Assembly: GCA_045105615.1 (NCBI GenBank) | Contig: JBGCDS010000026.1 | Span: 72,581 to 136,580 of the forward strand | Source of the DNA: UBA1858 sp045105615 | GTDB taxonomy: Bacteria; Pseudomonadota; Gammaproteobacteria; UBA4575 | Direction: 5' to 3' | Length of the DNA stretch: 64,000 nt | Program-made: the position numbers and the translations under genes | The notes under the pieces: generated by a model | The model's input: the letters and a program-made list of their open reading frames with translations, nothing else | What the model was told of the DNA's origin: nothing | Databases searched by the model: none | Part shown: piece after piece, positions 9,439-17,154 of the stretch | Layout of the letters: every line of letters starts with the position of its first letter | Position numbering within the stretch: the first letter of the stretch is position 1

Positions 9439-9496
9439 TACCTTGATTTATTTAGTATTAATTTTATCTTGGCCAGAAATGATACAGCACCCGCGC

Positions 9497-10822
9497 TTAC
9501 TTGCCGATACAAAATTCGCGAAATACGTAATCTAATAAGTCATCAGGAGTAAATTCACCTGTAATCTCACCAAGAACTTGTTGAGCAACGCGCAATTCCT
9601 CAGCGACCAGCTCTAATGGGGATAAGTTTTTTATCTGCTCCAAAGCTAGTTCAAAATGTTGCAAGCATCGTCGCAAAGCATCCAAGTGTCGTGCTCGTGC
9701 CGAAAATGGTGCCTGCTGATCACTAGGCTGAATATTTAATAATTTTTGCATCGCTAGACGAAGATTATCCAGGCCCTGCCCAGTTTTCGCGGAAATTAAA
9801 ATACTCGATGCTAGCGGCGTAAAGTCATTAGTTAATAGGTCGCTTTTGTTAATGACTACAATTTCATTAGCGTTAGTCTTTTCTGATAGCAGTTGTGATG
9901 ATATTTCTGTTCCATCAAATACATGGATTATTGCATCAGCCATCTCAATGGCAGACTGTGCACGTTCAATACCCTGCTGTTCAACCTGTTCTGCGTGTTC
10001 ACGAATGCCTGCAGTATCCAATAATCGAACTGGCACCCCATTTAACTCCATATCAATAGAGACAACGTCTCGTGTGGTGCCAGGAATATTTGTCACGATT
10101 GCGCGATCCTGTGCACACAATGCATTAAACAAAGAGGATTTGCCAACGTTAGGACTACCAGTAAGTACAATGGTAAATCCTTTTTGTAACTGGGCACCCC
10201 TTTGGGCTAGATCAAATAAGTCATTAACCTGTGCACTTAATGTGATTAATTTTGTGCTAACAATTTCACGCGCTTCGGTTTCTATATCCTCTTCAGCAAA
10301 GTCTAACGATGCTTCGATATGTGTGCGTATCTGCACAAGTTGCGCTAACAACTGTTCAACTTCTTGAGAAAACTTTCCCTGCATAGATTGAACAGCGGAC
10401 TTAGCTGCCTTTTCTGATCCGCTCGCGATTAAATCTGCTATTGCTTCCAGTTGAGTTAAATCTAATTTCCCATTAATAAATGCGCGCTCACTAAACTCGC
10501 CCGCTAATGCTTGGCGTGCACCCTGTTTATTAAAGCTGTTAATAATTTGCTGGCAGATATAGGGATTACCATGCGGCTGAAGCTCAACTACTTCTTCCCC
10601 TGTAAAAGAATTTGGCGCAGGAAAATAGATGGCAATACCTTGATCGATAACCTCGCCATTATCATCAAAAAAATTTGAGAAATGTGCGTATCGTGGTGTG
10701 AGGTTTTTATGTGTAACTAACTTTGCTAGCTCTAGTGCACGAGGCCCAGAGAGCCGAATAATTCCTACGCTAGCATTACCAGTTGGTGTTGCTAGCGCAC
10801 AAATTGTTTCAGGCGATGACAC
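9497..10822 (-). CDS. mnmE: tRNA modification GTPase MnmE
   Basis: Potassium-dependent dimerising GTPase that works with MnmG on wobble uridines. 441 residues: an N-terminal tetrahydrofolate-binding domain (about 1-115), helical regions, and an inserted G domain with GSPNVGKSS, the PGTTRD switch I, DTAGIRE and NKSD. The protein ends in the essential FCIGK motif. The start is GTG at 10820-10822, 2 bp after the yidC stop, so translation is probably coupled. No ATG lies near the conserved start. Confidence 0.97.
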   Translation of the reverse strand: MSSPETICALATPTGNASVGIIRLSGPRALELAKLVTHKNLTPRYAHFSNFFDDNGEVIDQGIAIYFPAPNSFTGEEVVELQPHGNPYICQQIINSFNKQGARQALAGEFSERAFINGKLDLTQLEAIADLIASGSEKAAKSAVQSMQGKFSQEVEQLLAQLVQIRTHIEASLDFAEEDIETEAREIVSTKLITLSAQVNDLFDLAQRGAQLQKGFTIVLTGSPNVGKSSLFNALCAQDRAIVTNIPGTTRDVVSIDMELNGVPVRLLDTAGIREHAEQVEQQGIERAQSAIEMADAIIHVFDGTEISSQLLSEKTNANEIVVINKSDLLTNDFTPLASSILISAKTGQGLDNLRLAMQKLLNIQPSDQQAPFSARARHLDALRRCLQHFELALEQIKNLSPLELVAEELRVAQQVLGEITGEFTPDDLLDYVFREFCIGK

Positions 10823-10824
10823 GT

Positions 10825-12492
10825 TTAATCGTTTGCGTATTTACGTGTGATGTACCACTGTTGGGCAATCGAAAGTAAGTTATTTACAAACCAATATAAA
10901 ACTAAGCCTGCTGGGAAAAATGCCATAAATACTGACATGAATACAGGCATAATCATAAATATCTTTTCCTGCATTGGGTCTGGTGGTCTTGGGTTCAGTT
11001 TAAATTGAATAAACATTGATATACCCATCAATAACGGCAAGATAAAAAATGGATCTTTAGATGAAAGATCTTGTACCCAAAGCATAAATGGCGCATGGCG
11101 CATTTCAACACTTTCTATTAATACCCAATATAACGATAAAAATACCGGCATTTGAATTAAGATCGGTAAGCAACCTCCAAGCGGGTTTATCTTTTCTTTC
11201 TTATAAAGATCCCACATTGCCGTATTTAGTTTTTGCTTATCGTCACCATAGCGTTCACGCAGTGAAACCATTTTCGGTTGCACTTTACGCATTCTCGCCA
11301 TCGACTTATAACTCGCTGCTGATAAACGATAAAATACAAGTTTGATCAGTAGCGTGACTAAAATGATAGACCACCCCCAGTTTCCTACATACTGGTGAAT
11401 GAAATCTAAAATCCAGAATAACGGCTTACACAGCGGCGTAAACATTCCATAGTCTGTCGTTAACTCTAACCCTGGTTGAATCTGTTCGATACGTTTTTGT
11501 AATTTTGGACCAGTATATAAACGACTATTAAATTCTGCAGTTTGGCCTGGTGCTATTCTTAACGGCTCAGAACGCAGACCAATAATGTAGTCTGAACCAA
11601 CCGGATTTTTAACCACATTAGTGTAGTAAAAATTATTTTCAAATTCTTCAGCTAACCAAGCAGAGAAAAAATAGTGCTGGAGCATCGCTGCCCACCCGCC
11701 TTTTATTTCTTTCTCTAGTGGTTCATCTAACATATCTTCAAAAGAAATCTTTTCATATTTTGAATCATAATATGCACCACCAGTATAAGTGGGTAGCCTT
11801 AATAAACTTCGTTCGCCACTGACATAACTATGGCGTAATTGTCGATACTGTCTGCCTACCCAATCCTGCTGACTTTGATTAGAAATCACGTAATCAACTT
11901 CTATTAAAAACTTATCTCTCTTAAAACGATAAGTTTTTGTTACTAAAACATTGTTATCACCACGCCAGGTAAATGGTACGGTTAACTCTTCCTGCCCATC
12001 AGCTAATACATATTTTTTATTTTCTGCGCTATAGATATTGTGATGGTTAGGCGCCAGTGGTCCAACTTCAACATTAGCTACTCGATCATGTAGCAACCCT
12101 GACTGAGCAATATAAGTTAAAGATTCATTATCCAATAAAACTAGAGGTTGGTCTTTATGGTCATTATCGACTGGGTAAGTTTTTAACTCAGCACGGTGTA
12201 TATCTGCACCGCGTGTATTTATATGTAAAGTAAAGACATCCGTTTCAACAACAACATATTCATTTTGTAGTTGCGTATTGTTTATCGAAGTCGGACTTAA
12301 TTTTGTAGGTGTCGTTATGGTTGAACTTGTGGGCTGAGGTACATCATTTTCTATATTTGCTGCAATTGAAGAAGTAACCTGTTCTGTCGGCTGAGCTTCA
12401 ACGACAGGTGCATTTTCACGAGACCATGAGCTCCACAATAAGTAGGAGACCATTAGTAGTGATATGTATAAGAAGAATCGTTGATTATCCAT
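10825..12492 (-). CDS. yidC: membrane protein insertase YidC
   Basis: Inserts and folds inner-membrane proteins, alone (for example Fo subunit c) or with SecYEG. 555 residues in the gram-negative form: an N-terminal membrane helix (about 4-20), a low-complexity Thr/Ser linker, a large periplasmic beta domain (to about 350), then the five-helix core with the cytoplasmic hairpin MRKVQPKMVSLRERYGDDKQKLN. It overlaps the yidD stop by 1 bp. ATG start. Confidence 0.98.
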   Translation of the reverse strand: MDNQRFFLYISLLMVSYLLWSSWSRENAPVVEAQPTEQVTSSIAANIENDVPQPTSSTITTPTKLSPTSINNTQLQNEYVVVETDVFTLHINTRGADIHRAELKTYPVDNDHKDQPLVLLDNESLTYIAQSGLLHDRVANVEVGPLAPNHHNIYSAENKKYVLADGQEELTVPFTWRGDNNVLVTKTYRFKRDKFLIEVDYVISNQSQQDWVGRQYRQLRHSYVSGERSLLRLPTYTGGAYYDSKYEKISFEDMLDEPLEKEIKGGWAAMLQHYFFSAWLAEEFENNFYYTNVVKNPVGSDYIIGLRSEPLRIAPGQTAEFNSRLYTGPKLQKRIEQIQPGLELTTDYGMFTPLCKPLFWILDFIHQYVGNWGWSIILVTLLIKLVFYRLSAASYKSMARMRKVQPKMVSLRERYGDDKQKLNTAMWDLYKKEKINPLGGCLPILIQMPVFLSLYWVLIESVEMRHAPFMLWVQDLSSKDPFFILPLLMGISMFIQFKLNPRPPDPMQEKIFMIMPVFMSVFMAFFPAGLVLYWFVNNLLSIAQQWYITRKYAND

Positions 12493-12725
12493 TAGCTTTT
12501 ATCCATGATTTTTCCCGGTACAGGATCATGACCGCCTGTATGGAAAGGATGACATTTTGAAATTCTTTTAATCGCAAGATACAAACCTTTAAATGCACCA
12601 TGGGTTTGAATTGCCTCTAACGCATACTGCGAACAGCTTGGTGAAAACCGACAGTGAGGTCCAAGCATTGGACTAACACACAACTGATAGAAACGGATCA
12701 TCGTTACAAAGATTTTATTCAGCAT
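12492..12725 (-). CDS. yidD: membrane insertion efficiency factor YidD
   Basis: 77-residue small protein of the YidD (DUF37) family, which helps membrane protein insertion beside YidC. The family core is clear: YQLCVSPMLGPHCRFSPSC, then CSQYALEAI, and KRISKCHPFHTGGHDPVP. The start overlaps the end of rnpA by 11 bp and the stop overlaps the yidC start by 1 bp, so rpmH-rnpA-yidD-yidC form a tight leftward unit. Confidence 0.96.
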   Translation of the reverse strand: MLNKIFVTMIRFYQLCVSPMLGPHCRFSPSCSQYALEAIQTHGAFKGLYLAIKRISKCHPFHTGGHDPVPGKIMDKS

Positions 12726-13080
12726 GTGTATTTAAAAACGTCCAGTGTTTCTGTAGTTTCTTAGAGAGAGACTGGTTCAGTATATTCCCGCAATTTTTCT
12801 TGCATATTACCACTACATCAAAGGTGCTAATAAATTGTTTGTTGCTACGGAAACTTTCTCGAACAATTCGTTTTAAGCGATTTCTGCCAACTGCTTTAGG
12901 AATGTTTTTCTTACTAACTATTACACCCAGTCTGGGACCAGATAATTGATTTGGCCTTGCGAGTATTGTGTAAGCTGAATCAGCTGATTTTATAGGCTTG
13001 GCAAATACGTCTTGGAAGTCTTTCGAGGATAACAAACGATCCTGCTTTGAAAAACTATTAGGTTGGGATTTAATAAGCAA
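12715..13080 (-). CDS. rnpA: ribonuclease P protein component
   Basis: Protein subunit of RNase P, which with the RNA subunit trims tRNA 5' leaders. 121 residues. The RNR signature is in PKAVGRNRLKRIVRESFR. The start is TTG at 13078-13080. It lies in the same frame as rpmH and only two codons after the rpmH TAA (TAA-CGG-TTG), and no ATG occurs before the conserved region, so translation probably re-initiates after rpmH. No good SD is visible. The RNase P RNA gene is not in the window. Confidence 0.95.
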   Translation of the reverse strand: MLIKSQPNSFSKQDRLLSSKDFQDVFAKPIKSADSAYTILARPNQLSGPRLGVIVSKKNIPKAVGRNRLKRIVRESFRSNKQFISTFDVVVICKKNCGNILNQSLSKKLQKHWTFLNTHAE

Positions 13081-13083
13081 CCG

Positions 13084-13218
13084 TTACGGGCAGAGTTTAG
13101 CTCTTCCCTTTGCTCTACGTGCTCTAATAACAGCACGGCCACCACGAGTTTTCATTCGTGCTCTAAATCCATGCGTACGTGCACGGCGTAAATTACTTGG
13201 TTGAAACGTCCTTTTCAC
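13084..13218 (-). CDS. rpmH: 50S ribosomal protein L34
   Basis: 44-residue basic ribosomal protein. The translation starts KRTFQPSNLRRARTHGFRAR and continues through MKTRGGRAVIRARRAKGRAK, the L34 signature. The start is GTG at 13216-13218, and the frame ends at TAA (13084-13086). It is first in the leftward rpmH-rnpA-yidD-yidC unit and lies 174 bp from divergent dnaA, the classic gammaproteobacterial arrangement. The C-terminal LCP is unlike the usual Arg/Leu/Ser ending, but this is minor. Confidence 0.97.
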   Translation of the reverse strand: MKRTFQPSNLRRARTHGFRARMKTRGGRAVIRARRAKGRAKLCP

Positions 13219-13261
13219 TGCAAATACCCGATTTTGATGATTACATATTGAGGGGGCGCAA

Positions 13262-13290
13262 ACATTAATTGCCAGATGCTATTTTGTCAA
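13262..13290 (-). promoter_or_regulatory. sigma70-type promoter for rpmH-rnpA
   Basis: Leftward-reading TTGACA (perfect -35, 13285-13290) and TAATGT (-10, 13262-13267, 4/6) are separated by 17 bp, about 44 bp upstream of the rpmH GTG. A strong promoter is expected for a ribosomal protein gene. For dnaA, the only -10-like element I see is TATAAT at 13327-13332 on the plus strand, without a convincing -35. No DnaA box is visible in this 174-bp rpmH-dnaA spacer. Confidence 0.65.
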
Positions 13291-13392
13291 CGATTATAAT
13301 ACTGTTTTAGTGCCCAGATTGAACATTATAATGATTAAATCAGCGCTAGACTGTTAAATTACAAAAACTTAACCCCATATCGAAAAATAATA

Positions 13393-14730
13393 ATGACCAG
13401 CCCTCTTTGGAATTTATGTGTTCGCCAGCTCGAATCCGAGTTGTCTGAACAGTTATTAAACACATGGATTCGCCCTTTACAGGCACAGGAACAGAATGAT
13501 GTACTTATGCTGTTAGCACCCAACCGCTTTGTATTGGATTGGGTAAATGACCATTATTTAGAAAGAATTAGCCAGTTAGTTGAATCAATAGGGAAAGAAT
13601 CAGGCACTACTCAAGTAACAATCAGCGTTGGTAGCCGTAGCTCTGTTACTCCTCTACCAACGATACAAATGTCCCCACAGCCACCAGCAGCACCCAGCAG
13701 CAAGGCCTATACACATAATTTAAATCAAGATTTTACATTTGATAGTTTTGTGGAAGGTAAATCTAACGAATTAGCCAAAGCTGCTTCTGTGCAAGTCGCT
13801 AATCATTCGGGTAAAGCTTACAACCCTCTTTTGCTCTATGGCGGAGTAGGTTTAGGTAAGACCCACTTAATGCATGCCATAGGTAATCAAATTTTAGCGC
13901 TTAACCCGCAGGCTAAGGTTGTATATCTTCACTCAGAACGATTTGTACAAGACATGGTAAAAGCCTTACAACACAACGCGATCGACGAATTTAAACGACA
14001 TTACCGTTCAGTTGATGCACTTTTAATCGATGATATCCAATTTTTTGCTGGAAAGGAACGTTCTCAAGAAGAATTTTTTCATACCTTCAATGCTTTATTA
14101 GAAGGCCAGCAACAAATTATTATGACCTGTGATCGATATCCAAAAGAATTAGATGGATTGGAAGAACGATTAAAATCTCGCTTTGGCTGGGGCTTATCTC
14201 AAGCTATTGAACCACCAGAATTAGAAACACGTGTTGCCATCATGCAGAGTAAGGCAGAGGCAGTAAATATTGATTTACCACATGATGTGGCATTCTTTAT
14301 TGCTAAACGTATCCGTTCAAATATCAGAGAACTTGAAGGTGCATTGCGCCGAGTATTAGCTAATTCACAATTTACCGGTGAAGCAATCACTTTGGAATTT
14401 GCTAAAGAAGCACTACACGACCTAATAACTCTGCAGGAAAAATTAGTCACCATAGAAAATATTCAAAAAACGGTAGCTGAATATTATAAAATTCGAGTAT
14501 CTGATTTAAATTCTGCTAGACGTACTCGATCCATTACTAGGCCAAGACAAATAGCAATGGCGCTGGCAAAAGAAGTAACTAATCACAGCTTGCCGGAAAT
14601 AGGGGAGGCGTTTGGTGGTCGTGACCACACAACCGTTCTTCATGCTTGTCGAAAAACTAAAGAATTAAGGCAGGGTGACTTTAAAATAAATGACGACTAT
14701 GTGAATCTATTACGTATACTTAGCACCTAA
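13393..14730 (+). CDS. dnaA: chromosomal replication initiator DnaA
   Basis: AAA+ initiator that binds DnaA boxes and unwinds oriC. 445 residues: domain I (1-80), a short linker rich in Pro, Ser and Ala (about 85-110), and the AAA+ domain with Walker A GGVGLGKTH (about 150-158), Walker B LLIDDIQFFAGK and the sensor region. Domain IV contains the DNA-binding signature GGRDHTTVLHACRK. ATG start. It reads divergently from rpmH and is followed by the candidate oriC spacer. Confidence 0.99.
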   Translation: MTSPLWNLCVRQLESELSEQLLNTWIRPLQAQEQNDVLMLLAPNRFVLDWVNDHYLERISQLVESIGKESGTTQVTISVGSRSSVTPLPTIQMSPQPPAAPSSKAYTHNLNQDFTFDSFVEGKSNELAKAASVQVANHSGKAYNPLLLYGGVGLGKTHLMHAIGNQILALNPQAKVVYLHSERFVQDMVKALQHNAIDEFKRHYRSVDALLIDDIQFFAGKERSQEEFFHTFNALLEGQQQIIMTCDRYPKELDGLEERLKSRFGWGLSQAIEPPELETRVAIMQSKAEAVNIDLPHDVAFFIAKRIRSNIRELEGALRRVLANSQFTGEAITLEFAKEALHDLITLQEKLVTIENIQKTVAEYYKIRVSDLNSARRTRSITRPRQIAMALAKEVTNHSLPEIGEAFGGRDHTTVLHACRKTKELRQGDFKINDDYVNLLRILST

Positions 14731-14732
14731 CT

Positions 14733-14741
14733 TGTGGATAA
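14733..14741 (-). promoter_or_regulatory. perfect DnaA box
   Basis: TTATCCACA on the minus strand, directly after the dnaA stop codon. It exactly matches the E. coli R1/R4 box. The same 9-mer also occurs by chance inside four coding genes in this window, so the match alone is not decisive; position supports it. Confidence 0.65.
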
Positions 14742-14820
14742 GTCGTTCACAATTATTGGATAACTTTATTCCATCCAGTTAAAAATACATTTGTGCTAAG
14801 TTATTGTTAATAACGAAATA

Positions 14821-14885
14821 GATATCCACAGTTTATCATCTTAATAACATATTGTTATTTATATAAATTAAAGTGATATCCACAG
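14821..14885 (+). repeat. direct repeat GATATCCACAG (two copies, DnaA-box-like)
   Basis: Two identical 11-bp copies, at 14821-14831 and 14875-14885, 54 bp apart start to start in the same orientation. Each contains ATATCCACA, one mismatch from the DnaA box. They flank a nearly pure A/T segment, and a second A/T stretch lies between the last copy and dnaN. Confidence 0.6.
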
Positions 14886-14943
14886 AAAATAGCCTACATA
14901 ATAACAATAATCTTATATATCAAAAAAATATTATTAAAGAAAT

Positions 14944-16038
14944 ATGAAGTTCAGTATTCAGAGAGAAGATTTACTAAAACCAGTTCAACTTATTGTTGGC
15001 GCTGTTGAACGCAGACAAACTATGCCGATTCTTTCTAACTTTCTGCTTAGAAACGTCAACGGTAGGTTAGTTATTACTGCAACTGATTTAGAACTTGAAG
15101 TATCAGCGACAATTGATATTACTCCTGAAGGTGACCCCATCACTATTCCAGGACGCAAATTATTAGATATATGTAAATCGCTACCTGAAGGTAGTGATAT
15201 TAAATTTTCCTTCAATGGAGAAAAGGTTGAAATTAAATCTGCAAAAAGCCGTTTCTCTTTAGCAACATTAGCAGCAAGTGAATTTCCTTTAGTTGATGAG
15301 ATTGCTGTAGATCAAACAATATCTGTCGAAAAAGACTTACTTCACTCGCTTATCGAAGACACTTCTTTTGCAATGGCTCAACAAGATGTTCGTTACTACC
15401 TAAATGGTTTGATGATGGAAGCTGAAGGTGGAAAATTAAGAACAGTCGCCACTGACGGTCACCGGTTATCCATGGCTGATACAGACTTAGACAGTTCTGT
15501 CCCTGATCGACAGGTCATTGTTCCTAAAAAAGCTGTGCAAGAATTTATGCGGATTTTATCTGCATCAACAGGAACAGTAGATTTAGCATTTAGCCAAAAT
15601 CATTTACAGGCAAATTTTGGTGATATTAGATTTGTAACTAAGTTGATTGATGGAAAATTTCCAGATTATCAACGAGTGGTTCCAGAAGGGCATCAATATA
15701 TAGCTTCAATTGAACGTGAGATTCTACGTTCATGTTTAATGCGAGCATCGATATTAAGCAATGAAAAGTATCGTGGTGTTCGTTTAGGATTTAGCGAAAA
15801 TCTTCTTAAAATTCAAGCGCATAACCCAGAACAGGAAGAAGCTGAAGAAGAATTAGATATTTCTTATAGTGGTCCAGAATTAGAAATTGGCTTTAATGTT
15901 AGCTACTTGGTTGATGTGCTCAACACTATCAAATCAAATGAAGTCCATTTCTATCTTCAAGATACCAACAGTAGCTTACTTATCGTTTGCCCTGAAATGG
16001 AAAATCGCAAGTATGTTGTTATGCCAATGCGGCTCTAG
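14944..16038 (+). CDS. dnaN: DNA polymerase III subunit beta (sliding clamp)
   Basis: Ring-shaped processivity clamp, a homodimer that tethers Pol III and other partners to DNA. 364 residues against the usual 366, with three clamp domains. Conserved segments include RRQTMPILSNFLL (about 23-35), ATDGHRLS (about 174-181) and the C-terminal PMRL that lines the peptide-binding pocket. ATG start; recF follows after 17 bp. Confidence 0.98.
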   Translation: MKFSIQREDLLKPVQLIVGAVERRQTMPILSNFLLRNVNGRLVITATDLELEVSATIDITPEGDPITIPGRKLLDICKSLPEGSDIKFSFNGEKVEIKSAKSRFSLATLAASEFPLVDEIAVDQTISVEKDLLHSLIEDTSFAMAQQDVRYYLNGLMMEAEGGKLRTVATDGHRLSMADTDLDSSVPDRQVIVPKKAVQEFMRILSASTGTVDLAFSQNHLQANFGDIRFVTKLIDGKFPDYQRVVPEGHQYIASIEREILRSCLMRASILSNEKYRGVRLGFSENLLKIQAHNPEQEEAEEELDISYSGPELEIGFNVSYLVDVLNTIKSNEVHFYLQDTNSSLLIVCPEMENRKYVVMPMRL

Positions 16039-16055
16039 TGTGGTTGCTTCTTTAG

Positions 16056-17126
16056 ATGTGGTTGCAGCAACTGCAGGCGCAAGGACTGCGCTCTTTTAGT
16101 GAATGTGAATTAGCATTTTCATCCGGCATTAATGTTCTCTACGGCGATAATGGTGTTGGTAAGACCAGTATTCTTGAAGGTATTAATATTTTAAGTTGTG
16201 GTAAAAGTTTTCGCACCAGTAAAGTTAGTAACATCATCACAACCGGCAAGTCTGAACTAATATTATTTGGCCAAGTATCTAATCAAGAAAAGATTATTCA
16301 GTTAGGTGCACAAATTGCTACTGGCTCAAAAGAGCTTCGTGTTAATCGTGAAAAAGTCAGCAAATGGTCAAATTTGGCAAAAAATCTACCCATCCTAGAA
16401 ATTCATCCTGAATCGTACTTATTAGTTACTGGTGGACCTGTTGAGAGACGAAAGTTTTTAAACTGGGGTATGTTCCACGTGGAACCTAATTATGCACAAC
16501 TCTGGTCTGAATATTCTAGAGCATTGAAGCAACGCAATATTTCTCTGAGAACTAGAAATATTAAGTCTGCGCGTCATTGGCATCAAAGTTTGTCTTATCA
16601 GGGCGAGTTCATTACACAGGCATTGTTAAAATATAGCCTAGAAATAACACCTTATGTGGACGAAATGCTACAAATATTTGGTTTTACAGACAAAGTAGAG
16701 CTCAATTATTCGATGGGTTGGGATAAGAGCTATAGTTTAGAAGAAATGCTTGATCAGGAATTGCAGTCTAATGATTTACCAAATTCGACACAAAGTGGGC
16801 CCCACCGAGGTGATTTGAAAATAGATTGGAAGGGGAAAACCTTCTCTAAGACCAGCTCACGTGGCCAGCAAAAGGTGTTAGCAATTGCTTTAAAACTGGC
16901 TCAAGCTAAATTGCTAAAACATCAATATGATAAAGCTTCTATTTATTTGATAGATGAACTTCCAGCTGAGCTTGATAGCACACGCAGAGAAATTGCCTTT
17001 GATATATTGGGAAATCTTGATTCACAGGTGATAATTTCAGCGGTATCTCGAGAGTCTATGAGATGCTTAAACAAAGAAGTAAAATGGTTCCACGTGAAAC
17101 ATAGTAGCGTTTCATCGGTGGTATAA
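16056..17126 (+). CDS. recF: DNA replication and repair protein RecF
   Basis: SMC-like ATPase that loads RecA at single-strand gaps with RecO and RecR. 356 residues. Walker A YGDNGVGKTSILEGI is at about 29-43, the ABC signature region SSRGQQKVLAIALK near 268-281, and the Walker B part IYLIDELPAELD near 296-307. The reading frame carries two parS-like palindromes (16471 and 17086) that encode FHVE and FHVK. gyrB follows 28 bp later. Confidence 0.97.
   Translation: MWLQQLQAQGLRSFSECELAFSSGINVLYGDNGVGKTSILEGINILSCGKSFRTSKVSNIITTGKSELILFGQVSNQEKIIQLGAQIATGSKELRVNREKVSKWSNLAKNLPILEIHPESYLLVTGGPVERRKFLNWGMFHVEPNYAQLWSEYSRALKQRNISLRTRNIKSARHWHQSLSYQGEFITQALLKYSLEITPYVDEMLQIFGFTDKVELNYSMGWDKSYSLEEMLDQELQSNDLPNSTQSGPHRGDLKIDWKGKTFSKTSSRGQQKVLAIALKLAQAKLLKHQYDKASIYLIDELPAELDSTRREIAFDILGNLDSQVIISAVSRESMRCLNKEVKWFHVKHSSVSSVV
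16471..16486. promoter_or_regulatory. parS-like centromere site 1
   Basis: TGTTCCACGTGGAACC inside recF. It is palindromic in 14 central bases around CACGTG and matches the general bacterial parS consensus TGTTTCACGTGAAACA at 13/16, with the two internal differences symmetrical. From memory, this TTCC/GGAA variant is the form found in pseudomonads. It is about 10 kb from parAB and 1.6 kb from the candidate oriC, where parS sites usually cluster. Confidence 0.8.
17086..17101. promoter_or_regulatory. parS-like centromere site 2
   Basis: GGTTCCACGTGAAACA near the 3' end of recF. It matches TGTTTCACGTGAAACA at 14/16 and has a perfect right half. It lies 615 bp from site 1. Two such sites this close to each other and to dnaA are unlikely by chance, and ParB is encoded in the same window. 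Confidence 0.75.
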
Positions 17127-17154
17127 TGCGGTTTCACTAATTAAATAAATAGCA

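Larger units (their letters stand above)
14731..14943. other. candidate oriC in the dnaA-dnaN spacer
   Basis: This 213-bp non-coding spacer is strongly AT-rich. It holds one perfect DnaA box (TTATCCACA on the minus strand, 14733-14741) and two copies of GATATCCACAG (14821-14831 and 14875-14885) that match the box at 8/9. A weaker site (2 mismatches) lies at 14755-14763. The last 50 bp before dnaN are almost pure A/T and could be the unwinding element. Gene orientation diverges around this point. The rpmH-dnaA spacer has no boxes, so this spacer is the better candidate. Assignment is inference. Confidence 0.6.

Noticed and set aside
9846..10367. 173-codon plus-strand open frame opposite mnmE
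   Set aside because: Antisense to the MnmE G domain, where protein conservation explains the frame.
13219..13392. rpmH-dnaA spacer as oriC
   Set aside because: No DnaA box or close variant found on either strand; it holds the rpmH promoter instead.
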